A stretch of 15,294 nt of DNA from Bacillota bacterium. Lineage in GTDB: Bacteria > Bacillota > Clostridia > Acetivibrionales > DSM-1351. Position 1 is the first letter of the stretch. Each line of letters starts with the position of its first letter. The stretch spans positions 1 to 15,294 of the forward strand of contig JAEWST010000056.1 of NCBI GenBank assembly GCA_023398105.1, given 5' to 3'. Under the pieces are notes generated by a model. That model was not told the origin of the DNA, made no database searches, and saw only the letters and a list, made by a program, of their open reading frames with translations. Positions 1 to 6,867 of the stretch are shown one piece after another. A program made the position numbers and the translations under genes.

Positions 1-60
1 GCATCTCAGTGCTGATAATACTTGGCTGGCGACGGCCTGGGAAAGTAAGTCTCTGCCAGA
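1..60 (+). rRNA. rrf: 5S ribosomal RNA, 3' part (5' end outside window)
   Basis: The first ~60 bases match the 3' half of a Firmicutes 5S rRNA. A CTGATAATACTTGG segment is followed by a short GGCTGGCGACGGCC-like helix, then CCTGGGAAAGTAAGTC, and the molecule ends near CTGCCAGA. This is the helix IV/V region and the closing 3' strand of helix I. The 5' half and the rest of the rRNA operon lie to the left. A strong intrinsic terminator starts eight bases later, as expected for the end of an rRNA operon. The exact 3' end is estimated. Confidence 0.85.
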
Positions 61-67
61 ATTATAT

Positions 68-103
68 CAGAGTTTCGAGCGTATAGCTTGAAACTCTGTT
101 TTT
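68..103 (+). terminator. Intrinsic terminator of the rRNA operon
   Basis: CAGAGTTTC (68-76) pairs perfectly with GAAACTCTG (90-98). The stem extends inward through a G-T pair and AGC/GCT to a five-base loop, about 13 bp in all. TTTTT follows at 99-103. Its position just after 5S makes it the rRNA operon terminator. Confidence 0.9.
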
Positions 104-305
104 ATATATGTAAAATTATAGCTATAAATTGATAAACCTTTTTATATTATACCTAAAATTCTAGGGTATAAAAATAAACTTGAAGCCTTTATAACTACGA
201 TTAATTTTTTAAGCAAGATGTAATATAGAATTGATAAGTTTGATCGCCAATAGACTCTATATTATTGAAAATTGTGTAACATAGTTTAAGGGAGGGGAAT
301 TTATT

Positions 306-2588
306 ATGTCAGCTACAAGCCATCCAGCTTATAAGGAAGAGCTAGAAAGGTGCAGGTATACTTTAGACTATGTAGAAAAAAGCCTTGAGCGTGCTATAGA
401 AAAAAGAAGAAAAGTGGGAAATGAATTAGATAATGTACAAAGACATATGTCAGGTGATAGTAGTGCAGACTATACAAGTATTATGGTTAATACGTTAATA
501 CATGATGCTTTGGCATTGAAGATTAAAAATTTGCATACTGCCGTAAGCAAGCCTTACTTTGCTAGAATTGATTTTCTTGAAAGTGGTATGCAAAATACTG
601 AAAATTTGTATATTGGAAAGATGTCACTTGCAAGAGATGAGGATCAGGAAATAATTATTGTTGACTGGAGGGCACCGATTGCAAATTTATACTATGAAGG
701 TAGGCTAGGGTCATCTAGTTACATATGCCCAGATGGAAATATTGAAGGTAAACTTCTTTTAAAGAGGCAATTTTCAATAAATAATGGAGAATTAGAAGAA
801 ATATTTGATATTGATATAACTACTAATGATGAATTTTTACAAACATATCTTGGTGCTAATGCTGAAAACAGACTTAAAGAAATTGTATCTACTATTCAGG
901 AAGAACAAAATAAAATAGTAAGGGCTCCAATGTGGAAACCACTTATAGTTCAAGGGGTTGCAGGTAGTGGAAAAACTACAATAGCACTCCATAGAATTGC
1001 ATATCTTATATACACCTTTGAAAAAAGTTTTGAACCTGAAAATTTTATGATAATAGCTCCAAATAGACTATTTCTAAATTATATATCTGAAGTACTGCCT
1101 GAATTGGGAGTAGAAAGGGTAAAGCAAACCACATTTGAGGATTTTTCGATGGAGCTTATAGGTAAGAAGTTTAAGCTTACAGATGCTAATGAAAAGCTGA
1201 ATATGTTTGTTAATTTTAATACAACAGATGAACAGGTATCTAAAAACAATTTAGTAAGACAGATATCTGTAATGAAAACATCAATGTACTTTAAAGATAT
1301 AATTGATGAGTATATCAAAAAAATTGAACTTTCATTTATTCCGAAACAGGACATTGTGTTAGGCACAAAGGTAATATTCACCTATGAAGAAATAAATAAT
1401 TTGTTTATAACACAGTATGCTATGTGGCCAATTGCTCAGAGAATGAATGAACTTAAAAAGAGTATTACAACAAGGGTAAAAACAAGCAAACAAGAATTCA
1501 TTTCACAGATAGAGTTAGAATGTGATAGGAAGGTTGCAAAGATTAGAGCATCAACAGGTGACGAAAAAGAAAAACAAGAATTAGTTATTAAAGCATTTGA
1601 AAAGAGAGACAGAGTAATTGGAAAAATTGAAAAAATTACTAAGACCTTAGTTAAGGAATATTTAGATACTCTACCAAAACTAAGTCCATATCAGTATTAC
1701 AGAGATTTAATGAAGGATGCAGCTACATTTGACAGTATAGCAAGCGAGTATATTAATAAAGAGGTTTGCGAGTTTAGCAGACGATATACATTAGACATTC
1801 TAAATAATAAAATGCTAGAGCTTGAGGACTTAGCACCAATAATATATCTAAAATATAAGATACATGGAATGGATGAGAAAATTCCTGTCAAGCATATTGT
1901 CATTGATGAAGCACAGGATTTCAGTGCTTTTCAATTCTTTGTTCTAAAAAATATAATTAAGGATAGTTCCTTTACAATATTAGGTGATTTGTGTCAGGGA
2001 ATACATTCATACAGAGGAGTCCGCAGTTGGGAAGAAATTGTGGATTATGTTTTCGAAGGAAGAAAATGTGAGTTCCTTATGCTTGAGCAAAGTTACAGAA
2101 CAACAGTTGAAATAATGGAAGCTGCGAATAATGTAATTGATAAATTGCAAAACAATGCATTGTTCAAAGGTAAACCAGTTATAAGGCATGGGGAACCTGT
2201 TGAAATAATATCAAAATCGGATATTAATGAAACTGCAAAGGATATATCTCAAAAGATTATAGATTTAAAAGTAAAGGGGCATAAAACAATTGCAGTAATA
2301 TGCAAAACAAGTGAGGAGTGTGAACTGTTTCTGCCGCTTCTAAAAAAAGCTGACAAGGATATAACTGTTATTACTGGAAATGAAAAAGAATATAGAAGTG
2401 GAATTGTAATTGTACCTTCTTACTTATCAAAGGGCTTGGAATTTGACGTAGTACTTATTTCGAATGCTAACAGACAGAATTATACTGAGAATGAATTAGA
2501 TATCAAGCTATTGTATGTGGCGATGACAAGGCCACTTCATAAGCTTTCAATTTACTATGTGGGAGAAAGGTCTTTATTACTGGAGTAA
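306..2588 (+). CDS. helD: HelD-type RNA polymerase recycling ATPase (UvrD/Rep-like superfamily 1)
   Basis: This 760-aa protein is close in length to Bacillus HelD (774 aa). It shows the expected order: a charged N-terminal coiled coil (about residues 8-50), a 1A ATPase half with Walker A GVAGSGKTT (217-225), a long lysine/glutamate-rich insertion (about 290-530), Walker B IDEAQD (D534-D538), motif V SYLSKGLEFD, and motif VI LYVAMTR (736-742) near the C terminus. HelD proteins bind RNA polymerase, push the coiled coil into the secondary channel and release stalled polymerase from DNA using ATP. The start follows a GGGAGGGG ribosome site. The gene lies directly after an rRNA operon terminator. 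No convincing terminator is visible after its stop. It is not a UvrD or PcrA helicase, because the N-terminal coiled coil and the small UvrD_C_2-like end fit HelD better. Confidence 0.9.
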   Translation: MSATSHPAYKEELERCRYTLDYVEKSLERAIEKRRKVGNELDNVQRHMSGDSSADYTSIMVNTLIHDALALKIKNLHTAVSKPYFARIDFLESGMQNTENLYIGKMSLARDEDQEIIIVDWRAPIANLYYEGRLGSSSYICPDGNIEGKLLLKRQFSINNGELEEIFDIDITTNDEFLQTYLGANAENRLKEIVSTIQEEQNKIVRAPMWKPLIVQGVAGSGKTTIALHRIAYLIYTFEKSFEPENFMIIAPNRLFLNYISEVLPELGVERVKQTTFEDFSMELIGKKFKLTDANEKLNMFVNFNTTDEQVSKNNLVRQISVMKTSMYFKDIIDEYIKKIELSFIPKQDIVLGTKVIFTYEEINNLFITQYAMWPIAQRMNELKKSITTRVKTSKQEFISQIELECDRKVAKIRASTGDEKEKQELVIKAFEKRDRVIGKIEKITKTLVKEYLDTLPKLSPYQYYRDLMKDAATFDSIASEYINKEVCEFSRRYTLDILNNKMLELEDLAPIIYLKYKIHGMDEKIPVKHIVIDEAQDFSAFQFFVLKNIIKDSSFTILGDLCQGIHSYRGVRSWEEIVDYVFEGRKCEFLMLEQSYRTTVEIMEAANNVIDKLQNNALFKGKPVIRHGEPVEIISKSDINETAKDISQKIIDLKVKGHKTIAVICKTSEECELFLPLLKKADKDITVITGNEKEYRSGIVIVPSYLSKGLEFDVVLISNANRQNYTENELDIKLLYVAMTRPLHKLSIYYVGERSLLLE

Positions 2589-2820
2589 ACATAAAAGCTA
2601 TAATATTTTGCATTAATATAACAGGCTATGTACTTAGCTTAAATTTGTATTAAAAGGAATGTCAACAAATTTAATTTAACTTTTATAATATTTATAGCTT
2701 AATACTTATCTAATTCAGTAGGAATAAAATGAAATTTTAAATATGGAAAGAAGTTTGATTAGGGATAAGCTATAAAAAAATAGTTTTAGATTTATTTTTC
2801 AATAAGTAAAAATAAAGCGA
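2589..2820. other. AT-rich intergenic stretch after helD
   Basis: No gene is visible. The motif AAGCTATAA occurs at about 2594-2602, inverted as TATAGCTT at 2692-2700, and AGCTATAA again at about 2768. The inverted pair could form a weak long-loop hairpin, but there is no T-tract, so I do not call it a terminator. Confidence 0.4.
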
Positions 2821-2844
2821 GGCGTTACACACTAGGTGTGCGCC
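2821..2844 (-). terminator. Probable terminator of the 34-aa micro-ORF
   Basis: GGCG (2821-2824) pairs with CGCC (2841-2844), and CACAC (2828-2832) pairs with GTGTG (2836-2840) around a three-base loop, with a three-base bulge. Read on the minus strand the stem is followed by TCGCTTTATTTTT, and it lies about 14 bases after the stop at 2858. Confidence 0.65.
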
Positions 2845-2857
2845 CCGTTCTTTAATT

Positions 2858-2962
2858 TTAAGTTTCATCGGCACTTTTACTGTTCTTAGCAGCTATCTTT
2901 GCTGCCCTAGCCTCTTTTTTAGTCATTTTTGGTGACTTTTTTGTTGTACCTTTATCGCCCAT
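2858..2962 (-). CDS. 34-residue lysine/alanine-rich basic small protein, function unknown
   Basis: The ORF starts at ATG 2962-2960 and ends at TAA 2860-2858. It encodes a 34-residue protein that begins MGDKGTTKKSPKMTKKEAR and ends with AAKNSKSADET. It is rich in Lys and Ala, has no hydrophobic segment, and would be soluble and positively charged. Support for a real gene is an excellent AAAGGAG site about seven bases upstream of ATG, a hairpin with a T-rich tail just beyond the stop, and a promoter-like TTACTG-17-TATTCT on the same strand further upstream. The composition suggests a nucleic-acid or ribosome-associated peptide, but this is only an inference. I do not recognise the family. Confidence 0.65.
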   Translation of the reverse strand: MGDKGTTKKSPKMTKKEARAAKIAAKNSKSADET

Positions 2963-3042
2963 ATTTTAACTCCTTTCAGATTAATTTATTGTTAGTATTA
3001 CCATTCATTCCTTTTTAAATACCAATTTATTGGGAAATAATT

Positions 3043-3071
3043 AGAATATTATTAGAAGTCCTAAACAGTAA
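3043..3071 (-). promoter_or_regulatory. Candidate sigma-A promoter of the micro-ORF
   Basis: On the minus strand TTACTG (3071-3066), a 17-base spacer and TATTCT (3048-3043) resemble -35 and -10 boxes. They would give a leader of about 75 bases. AT-rich sequence makes chance matches common. Confidence 0.35.
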
Positions 3072-3099
3072 TTTTACTATACCCAACTAGCATAAAAAG

Positions 3100-3138
3100 T
3101 TTAGTGATATCTTTACTAAGAGGCACTAAAGATTTTTT
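3100..3138. terminator. Possible bidirectional terminator hairpin
   Basis: TTTAGTG (3100-3106) pairs with CACTAAA (3124-3130), with a second small helix TCTT/AAGA inside. On the plus strand GATTTTTT follows. On the minus strand CTTTTTATG follows. It may back up the neighbouring hairpin at the end of the minus-strand operon. Confidence 0.5.
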
Positions 3139-3154
3139 GAATATTAATGGAAAA

Positions 3155-3203
3155 AGTCCATGACGGGTCTTAAAGAATTTTTTCTTAATACCGACATGGA
3201 ACT
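3155..3203 (-). terminator. Long imperfect hairpin, likely terminator of the 5422-3334 operon
   Basis: AGTCCATG (3155-3162) pairs with CATGGAACT (3195-3203, one bulged A). After one mismatch CGGGT pairs with ACCG, then TTAA with TTAA and GAA with TTC around a T-rich loop. Read on the minus strand the stem is immediately followed by CTTTTTCC. It is about 130 bases beyond the stop at 3334. Confidence 0.55.
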
Positions 3204-3280
3204 TAAATATAACTAAAATAGTAACTTATATTTGATTTTCAGGACAGATGTAAGCATTTACTAGTACAGTTTCTGCCAGG

Positions 3281-3309
3281 ACACATTTTTGATTTATGTG
3301 TGCTTTTTT
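3281..3309 (+). terminator. Small plus-strand terminator-like hairpin
   Basis: ACACAT (3281-3286) pairs with ATGTGT (3296-3301), followed by GC and TTTTTT (3304-3309). A T-tract on the plus strand is odd, because no plus-strand gene ends here after helD at 2588. It could end a long helD message or an unannotated small RNA. Confidence 0.4.
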
Positions 3310-3333
3310 AATGTATATGCTAAGAATTAGCTG

Positions 3334-3729
3334 TTACAATTTCAGTAATGCATATACGCTCAACATTATTTGAAGCATGCAAATAATTAGAAACTCAAAA
3401 GTCGCTAAATAATATTCCTTAGTAATTATTACTTGCATAGTAAGGCTTAATAAAAATACTACTCCCATTAAGGCAGAAAAAAACCATGAACTATTACCAT
3501 TTTTTCTGAAGCTACAGAATGAAGCTATGATATTTCCAGCACCAAAGATTAATATGGTAATAATTCCTGGTAAGAGCCAACTCTTAAAGGGTAATATTGA
3601 AAGCCATTCAGGTGGGAAACTGCTAAATATCCCATAGTTTGAATTTAACATAAGTACTCCGCACAAAATAGCAGCTAATGCTAAACATAAGTCATAAATC
3701 CCTAATACAATAAAACTAGGTTGCTTCAT
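3334..3729 (-). CDS. Four-helix integral membrane protein, unknown function
   Basis: This 131-aa protein is almost wholly hydrophobic. It has about four membrane segments (near residues 6-28, 50-72, 81-99 and 104-130), and a short basic loop FCSFRKNGNSS between helices 2 and 3. There are no recognisable catalytic or binding motifs. The ATG at 3729 is preceded by GGAGAG at a suitable distance. It begins 22 bases after the stop of the DUF4153/DUF4173-like gene on the same strand, so the two are very likely cotranscribed and may form one membrane complex (inference). A long hairpin at 3155-3203 probably ends the operon. Confidence 0.75.
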   Translation of the reverse strand: MKQPSFIVLGIYDLCLALAAILCGVLMLNSNYGIFSSFPPEWLSILPFKSWLLPGIITILIFGAGNIIASFCSFRKNGNSSWFFSALMGVVFLLSLTMQVIITKEYYLATFEFLIICMLQIMLSVYALLKL

Positions 3730-3751
3730 ATCGTTAACTCTCCATATATAT

Positions 3752-5422
3752 TTAATTCATTTTAGTGTTTACTTCTCTATTTAAAATTCTTGTAGCTTCT
3801 ATTCTATCTATTGTAAAACCGTAAAGCTTATGTCTGTTTTGCAATGTATATTTGTGATCCTCTAGTATTTTTTTTATATCGAAGTTAACATTGTTTCCTT
3901 CATCTAAACCCTTCAGGCGAACTATTTCAGATACAGCACTGTACGATAACTGCCCAAGATAGTTTACATCAATTGAATTTTCTGCTGGGCTAGATAAATA
4001 GCGATTTACATTATAATTGGCAATAATGCGATCTACGTTTGTCAGGCTCAAAATACAAACACCAATAATTACAGTAGTACCAATCCATTTCATTACGTAG
4101 ATTTTGTTTATAAAACATTTTATTATTATCAATAACAAGCACAGACCAATTATAAGCATAAACCATAGGGTCAAGACACGCTTAATACTGAGACCGTAAA
4201 CATCTACATACAGTAGCATCCTTTTCATTGCAGATATTAGCAAAACAACATTAGATAAACACAGGCAAACTGTTGATAACTGAATCCACAAAGGAAGCTT
4301 GTCGGCCTTTTTCTTAGTCATAATTAAAACAAAAAGTGCTACTGCGAAAATAATGCCCGAAGCAGTTGAAAGTTCAAAAAATCCTCGTCTAGCATATTCT
4401 GCGTAGGTCATGTCTGAGGCAGTAATATTGACTGTACCGCCAAATAAGTATACAAATTGAAACACAACAAAGATTATTATAAATACATTGATTATTGTCA
4501 GGAAAGTGCCAATAATTATACTTTCAATGTTATCGCCAATTTTAGTAGCTGGAGCTTGCTTTTTATCACTATATTTTAATCCTAAAAGCATTGCTGCAAA
4601 GAACAGACCAAATAAGCATCCTAAAATAATGTCCCAAAAAGCAACTGTAAAATCCAGACCGAAATAATCTATAACCATTTGTATTGAATCGGCAAATACT
4701 GCATCTGCACTCATAAATAAGCCCATTAGAATTGCAGCTATAGGTATTGCTATTGCCAGCCCTATAAAAATATAGATAGAGTTTGCCAAGGTCTTTGATT
4801 TGTTGTTTTTAAGTATTGTAAAAGAATTTAAGGGTATTACAAAATTGGAAAAAGGTTTTCCAATTAGGTTAACAACAGATTTTGATAGCATATCAAAACT
4901 AAATATACCGCTTACCTCAATATCTGCAAGTAAAATAATCTGAATACAGAGGAGTCCTATTATTGTCAGCCAAGTTATAAAGTGTGTACTGGGATTATAA
5001 TGAAGGAAATAACTTAAAGCAAGTAGCATTATTGGAAATGTTAAGTATATAGAGGCTTTATTAAGTGGTTTTTCTGGTTCTCTAAAGAAATAGAATAATA
5101 TACCTTCAAGAGCAATAGCTAGAAGAGGGACTGATATTCCAGCTGAACCAAGTAAAATAGTTTCTGTAAATAAAATGCATAAAATAATACTTAACACAGT
5201 TATATACAAGCCCTTTGTAGAAGTTATTTTTTCTTTAAAAGCAATGTACTCGGGGGTTTTATTTCTTGGAACATAGTAACTATAAGAGTTGTAATTTGGT
5301 GGAATATACACAGTATTTACATTTGTCTGAGGGCCTGCTTGTGAAGGTTGGCCTGCTTGTGGTGCAGTTTTGCTGTTTTCTGAGTTTAAAGGCTCAGGTT
5401 GTTGTAGATTTTTGTTTTCCAT
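3752..5422 (-). CDS. DUF4153/DUF4173-like polytopic membrane protein
   Basis: This 556-aa protein starts with a soluble Gln/Pro/Asn-rich tail (about residues 1-55, including a Tyr-rich YNSYSYYVPRN). About a dozen hydrophobic helices follow, then a soluble C-terminal segment (about 480-556). The sequences FMSADAVFADS and YAEYARRGFFEL resemble conserved stretches I associate with DUF4153/DUF4173 membrane proteins; their molecular function is not established. ATG at 5422 follows AAAGGAAGGA about nine bases upstream. It is the first gene of an operon with the 131-aa membrane protein. A -10-like TATAAT lies about 115 bases upstream. The family call is from memory of motifs, not a search. Confidence 0.7.
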   Translation of the reverse strand: MENKNLQQPEPLNSENSKTAPQAGQPSQAGPQTNVNTVYIPPNYNSYSYYVPRNKTPEYIAFKEKITSTKGLYITVLSIILCILFTETILLGSAGISVPLLAIALEGILFYFFREPEKPLNKASIYLTFPIMLLALSYFLHYNPSTHFITWLTIIGLLCIQIILLADIEVSGIFSFDMLSKSVVNLIGKPFSNFVIPLNSFTILKNNKSKTLANSIYIFIGLAIAIPIAAILMGLFMSADAVFADSIQMVIDYFGLDFTVAFWDIILGCLFGLFFAAMLLGLKYSDKKQAPATKIGDNIESIIIGTFLTIINVFIIIFVVFQFVYLFGGTVNITASDMTYAEYARRGFFELSTASGIIFAVALFVLIMTKKKADKLPLWIQLSTVCLCLSNVVLLISAMKRMLLYVDVYGLSIKRVLTLWFMLIIGLCLLLIIIKCFINKIYVMKWIGTTVIIGVCILSLTNVDRIIANYNVNRYLSSPAENSIDVNYLGQLSYSAVSEIVRLKGLDEGNNVNFDIKKILEDHKYTLQNRHKLYGFTIDRIEATRILNREVNTKMN

Positions 5423-5467
5423 ATTAACAAATCCTTCCTTTCGTTGTGCTTAAGGTATGAATTGATG

Positions 5468-5485
5468 AAACCCACCTGTGGGTTT
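5468..5485. promoter_or_regulatory. Stem-loop in the leader of the DUF4153/DUF4173-like operon
   Basis: AAACCCA (5468-5474) pairs with TGGGTTT (5479-5485) around a four-base loop. It lies about 45 bases upstream of the start at 5422, inside the predicted minus-strand leader. The T-rich tail (TTGTTTCT) is on the plus strand, so it is not an obvious attenuator for the operon. Confidence 0.4.
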
Positions 5486-5521
5486 TGTTTCTCAAAGGGG
5501 TACAGCGTTCGTAAAACTGTG

Positions 5522-5543
5522 TTATCAAGCTTATCATATTATA
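5522..5543 (-). promoter_or_regulatory. Candidate -10 box with direct TGATAA repeats, DUF4153/DUF4173-like operon
   Basis: On the minus strand TATAAT (5543-5538) is a perfect -10 match, but no good -35 sits 16-18 bases upstream. Directly downstream is TGATAAGCTTGATAA (two TGATAA copies separated by GCT, 5536-5522), placed where a repressor could bind over the start site. A short inverted repeat TATCC/GGATA lies about 30 bases further upstream (near 5562-5574). Confidence 0.4.
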
Positions 5544-5666
5544 AACACTTCTTTCAGCTTATATCCTAAGGATAACATGTCGTCAGTATATTGCTTTTTA
5601 TATGATCCAAAAAACTTAAAGTATTTGGTAGTCAAATAATTTTTTTGACTGTTTTCTCAGAGAGAC

Positions 5667-5879
5667 TTAATCTGTAGCAGGTACATACTCTAAGATATCT
5701 CCAGGCTGGCAGTCTAACGCCTTGCAGATTTCTTCAAGTGTAGAGAATCTGATGGCCTTCGCCTTATTTGTTTTTAATATTGAAAGGTTTGCAGTTGTTA
5801 TTCCTATTTTTTCGGCTAGCTCTGTTGAACTCATTTTTCTCTTTGCCAGCATTACATCTACATTTACTACGATAGGCAT
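5667..5879 (-). CDS. XRE/Cro-CI family regulator, YozG-like
   Basis: This 70-aa protein is essentially one helix-turn-helix domain. VDVMLAKRKMSSTELAEKIGITTANLSILK (about residues 7-37) gives the HTH, and FSTLEEICKALDCQPGDILEY is the usual helix 4-5 end of the small XRE group. It has no sensor domain. The ATG at 5879 follows AAAGGAG seven bases upstream. It starts 15 bases after the stop of a DUF2975 membrane protein, and this pairing matches yoaS-yozG of Bacillus and many Firmicutes, where both are cotranscribed. It probably regulates its own operon, with the membrane partner modulating it (inference). No clear terminator follows. A weak AGTCAA/TTGACT hairpin lies at about 5630-5652. Confidence 0.85.
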   Translation of the reverse strand: MPIVVNVDVMLAKRKMSSTELAEKIGITTANLSILKTNKAKAIRFSTLEEICKALDCQPGDILEYVPATD

Positions 5880-5894
5880 AAGTTTTCTCCTTTT

Positions 5895-6365
5895 CTATAT
5901 GGTCAAGTCGTTTTCTTGCTTGTAATTAACGGCTTGATAGAATAGTTCAGCAATTATGAAAATACATGCGGCAAGAAATAGAAATGTTAGACCTACAAGA
6001 AGAACAAAAGCCGACGGAATAAAAACTATTGCAAGTAGATAAATAAATGCAATGGGTAAACACCAGTATGAAATATACTTAATTCTATTTGCGGTATCTA
6101 GCGTAAATGGATTTTTAACATTGATGTTATGGAGTACTTTTTTTGCATGATGCAATATAGAAAAACCACAAACACCTGAAATAAATAACAGTATAATCAT
6201 TGAATTATAAATATTTTCTTCAACTAAGTTATGTTTATAAAGTAAATAGCAATTCAGAGTCCAAGGTAAAGAAATCACAAATATAGTACCTAATACTTGA
6301 AATATAGTACAGGATACTTCCATTACACGACTTAATCCTTTAAAACCTAATATCTGAAAGTTCAT
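5895..6365 (-). CDS. DUF2975 family membrane protein, YoaS-like
   Basis: This 156-aa protein has four predicted membrane helices (about 15-38, 53-72, 98-116 and 119-145). Family hallmarks I recognise are NPFTLDTANRI (residues 85-95) between helices 2 and 3, and the C-terminal ENDLTI. DUF2975 proteins are of unknown activity but are nearly always encoded next to a small XRE regulator, as here. The ATG at 6365 has a weak GAGGT site upstream. The stop TAG overlaps the ribosome site of the regulator gene, suggesting translational coupling. A strong promoter lies about 200 bases upstream, giving an unusually long leader. Confidence 0.85.
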   Translation of the reverse strand: MNFQILGFKGLSRVMEVSCTIFQVLGTIFVISLPWTLNCYLLYKHNLVEENIYNSMIILLFISGVCGFSILHHAKKVLHNINVKNPFTLDTANRIKYISYWCLPIAFIYLLAIVFIPSAFVLLVGLTFLFLAACIFIIAELFYQAVNYKQENDLTI

Positions 6366-6415
6366 AAATTTAATACCTCATTTGTTAATGTATAGTGTAA
6401 TTATCTTAACCTCCC

Positions 6416-6430
6416 CAATGGAAAGTCGAG
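6416..6430 (-). repeat. CTC(A/G)AC(C/T)TTCCATTG-type repeat, copy 1
   Basis: On the minus strand this reads CTCGACTTTCCATTG. It matches CTCAACCTTCCATTG (minus strand, 9086-9072) at 13 of 15 bases. Both lie in intergenic or leader DNA close to a CAACTTTC palindromic hairpin. Confidence 0.45.
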
Positions 6431-6527
6431 CCATGCTCAAGTTTACAGTGGTTTGTTACCAAGTAAACGAACTTATTTTATGCAATTATTTAACTTTTTA
6501 CTTGATGAGCTTTCTAATAACTACGGA

Positions 6528-6547
6528 TTTCAACTGTGAAAGTTGAG
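6528..6547 (-). repeat. CAACTTTC hairpin repeat, copy 1
   Basis: On the minus strand this reads CTCAACTTTCACAGTTGAAA. The arms TCAACT and AGTTGA pair. It is nearly identical to TTCAACTTTCCCAGTTGAAA at 9032-9051 (18 of 20 bases). It lies about 11 bases after the predicted start of the DUF2975 operon message. Confidence 0.5.
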
Positions 6548-6565
6548 TACTCATTATCTATATAA

Positions 6566-6594
6566 AATATACTGCTATAATTATTGTTTGTCAA
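6566..6594 (-). promoter_or_regulatory. Sigma-A promoter of the DUF2975-XRE operon
   Basis: On the minus strand a perfect TTGACA (6594-6589) is followed by exactly 17 bases and TATATT (6571-6566). This is the best promoter match in the window. The start would be near 6558, leaving a leader of about 190 bases before the ATG at 6365. Confidence 0.7.
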
Positions 6595-6833
6595 TAATAA
6601 ATTATCATAAATAAATAATTTATATCTGAAATACAATAATGAATATATTTATTTCTAAAGCATAGTATAAATACACAATAGTCACTATAAAATCGAAAAA
6701 TTTAATTTTGAATCTAGGCGTTATAATTATTTGATATTTTGTAATGTTCAATTCTTAGATTACTGTCGCACAAACTTATCATATGCGGAAAGAGTATATG
6801 CTATTTCTGTGAAATTTTTGGGTAAATAGAAAT

Positions 6834-6867
6834 AACGGCCGATTATATTAAATATAAGCCGACCGTT
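6834..6867 (-). terminator. Strong terminator overlapping the stop of the 13-residue-repeat ORF
   Basis: On the minus strand AACGGTCGGCTTATA pairs with TATAATCGGCCGTT, a 14-bp stem with one bulged C and two G-U pairs. It is followed by ATTTCTATTT. The stem begins inside the TAA stop codon (6868-6866) of the upstream ORF. The placement argues that this ORF is transcribed on the minus strand. Confidence 0.75.

Larger units (their letters stand above)
2963..3333. other. Gene-free, hairpin-rich interval between the micro-ORF and the membrane operon
   Basis: No ORF with a ribosome site is visible on either strand. The interval carries the candidate promoter of the micro-ORF (3043-3071) and three successive stem-loops (3100-3138, 3155-3203, 3281-3309), listed separately. 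The heptamer CAGGACA occurs at about 3240 and again at about 3278. Confidence 0.5.
6366..6833. other. Long intergenic region upstream of the DUF2975-XRE operon
   Basis: No gene is visible. From 6558 down to 6366 it is probably the transcribed leader of the minus-strand operon, and it contains two members of a CAACTTTC-type repeat (6416-6430 and 6528-6547). On the minus strand ACTTTCC/GGGAGGT (near 6410-6428) can form a seven-pair stem with G-U pairs and carries an SD-like GGGGAGGT with no start codon behind it. The part from about 6595 to 6833 is very AT-rich and shows nothing I can name. Confidence 0.5.
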
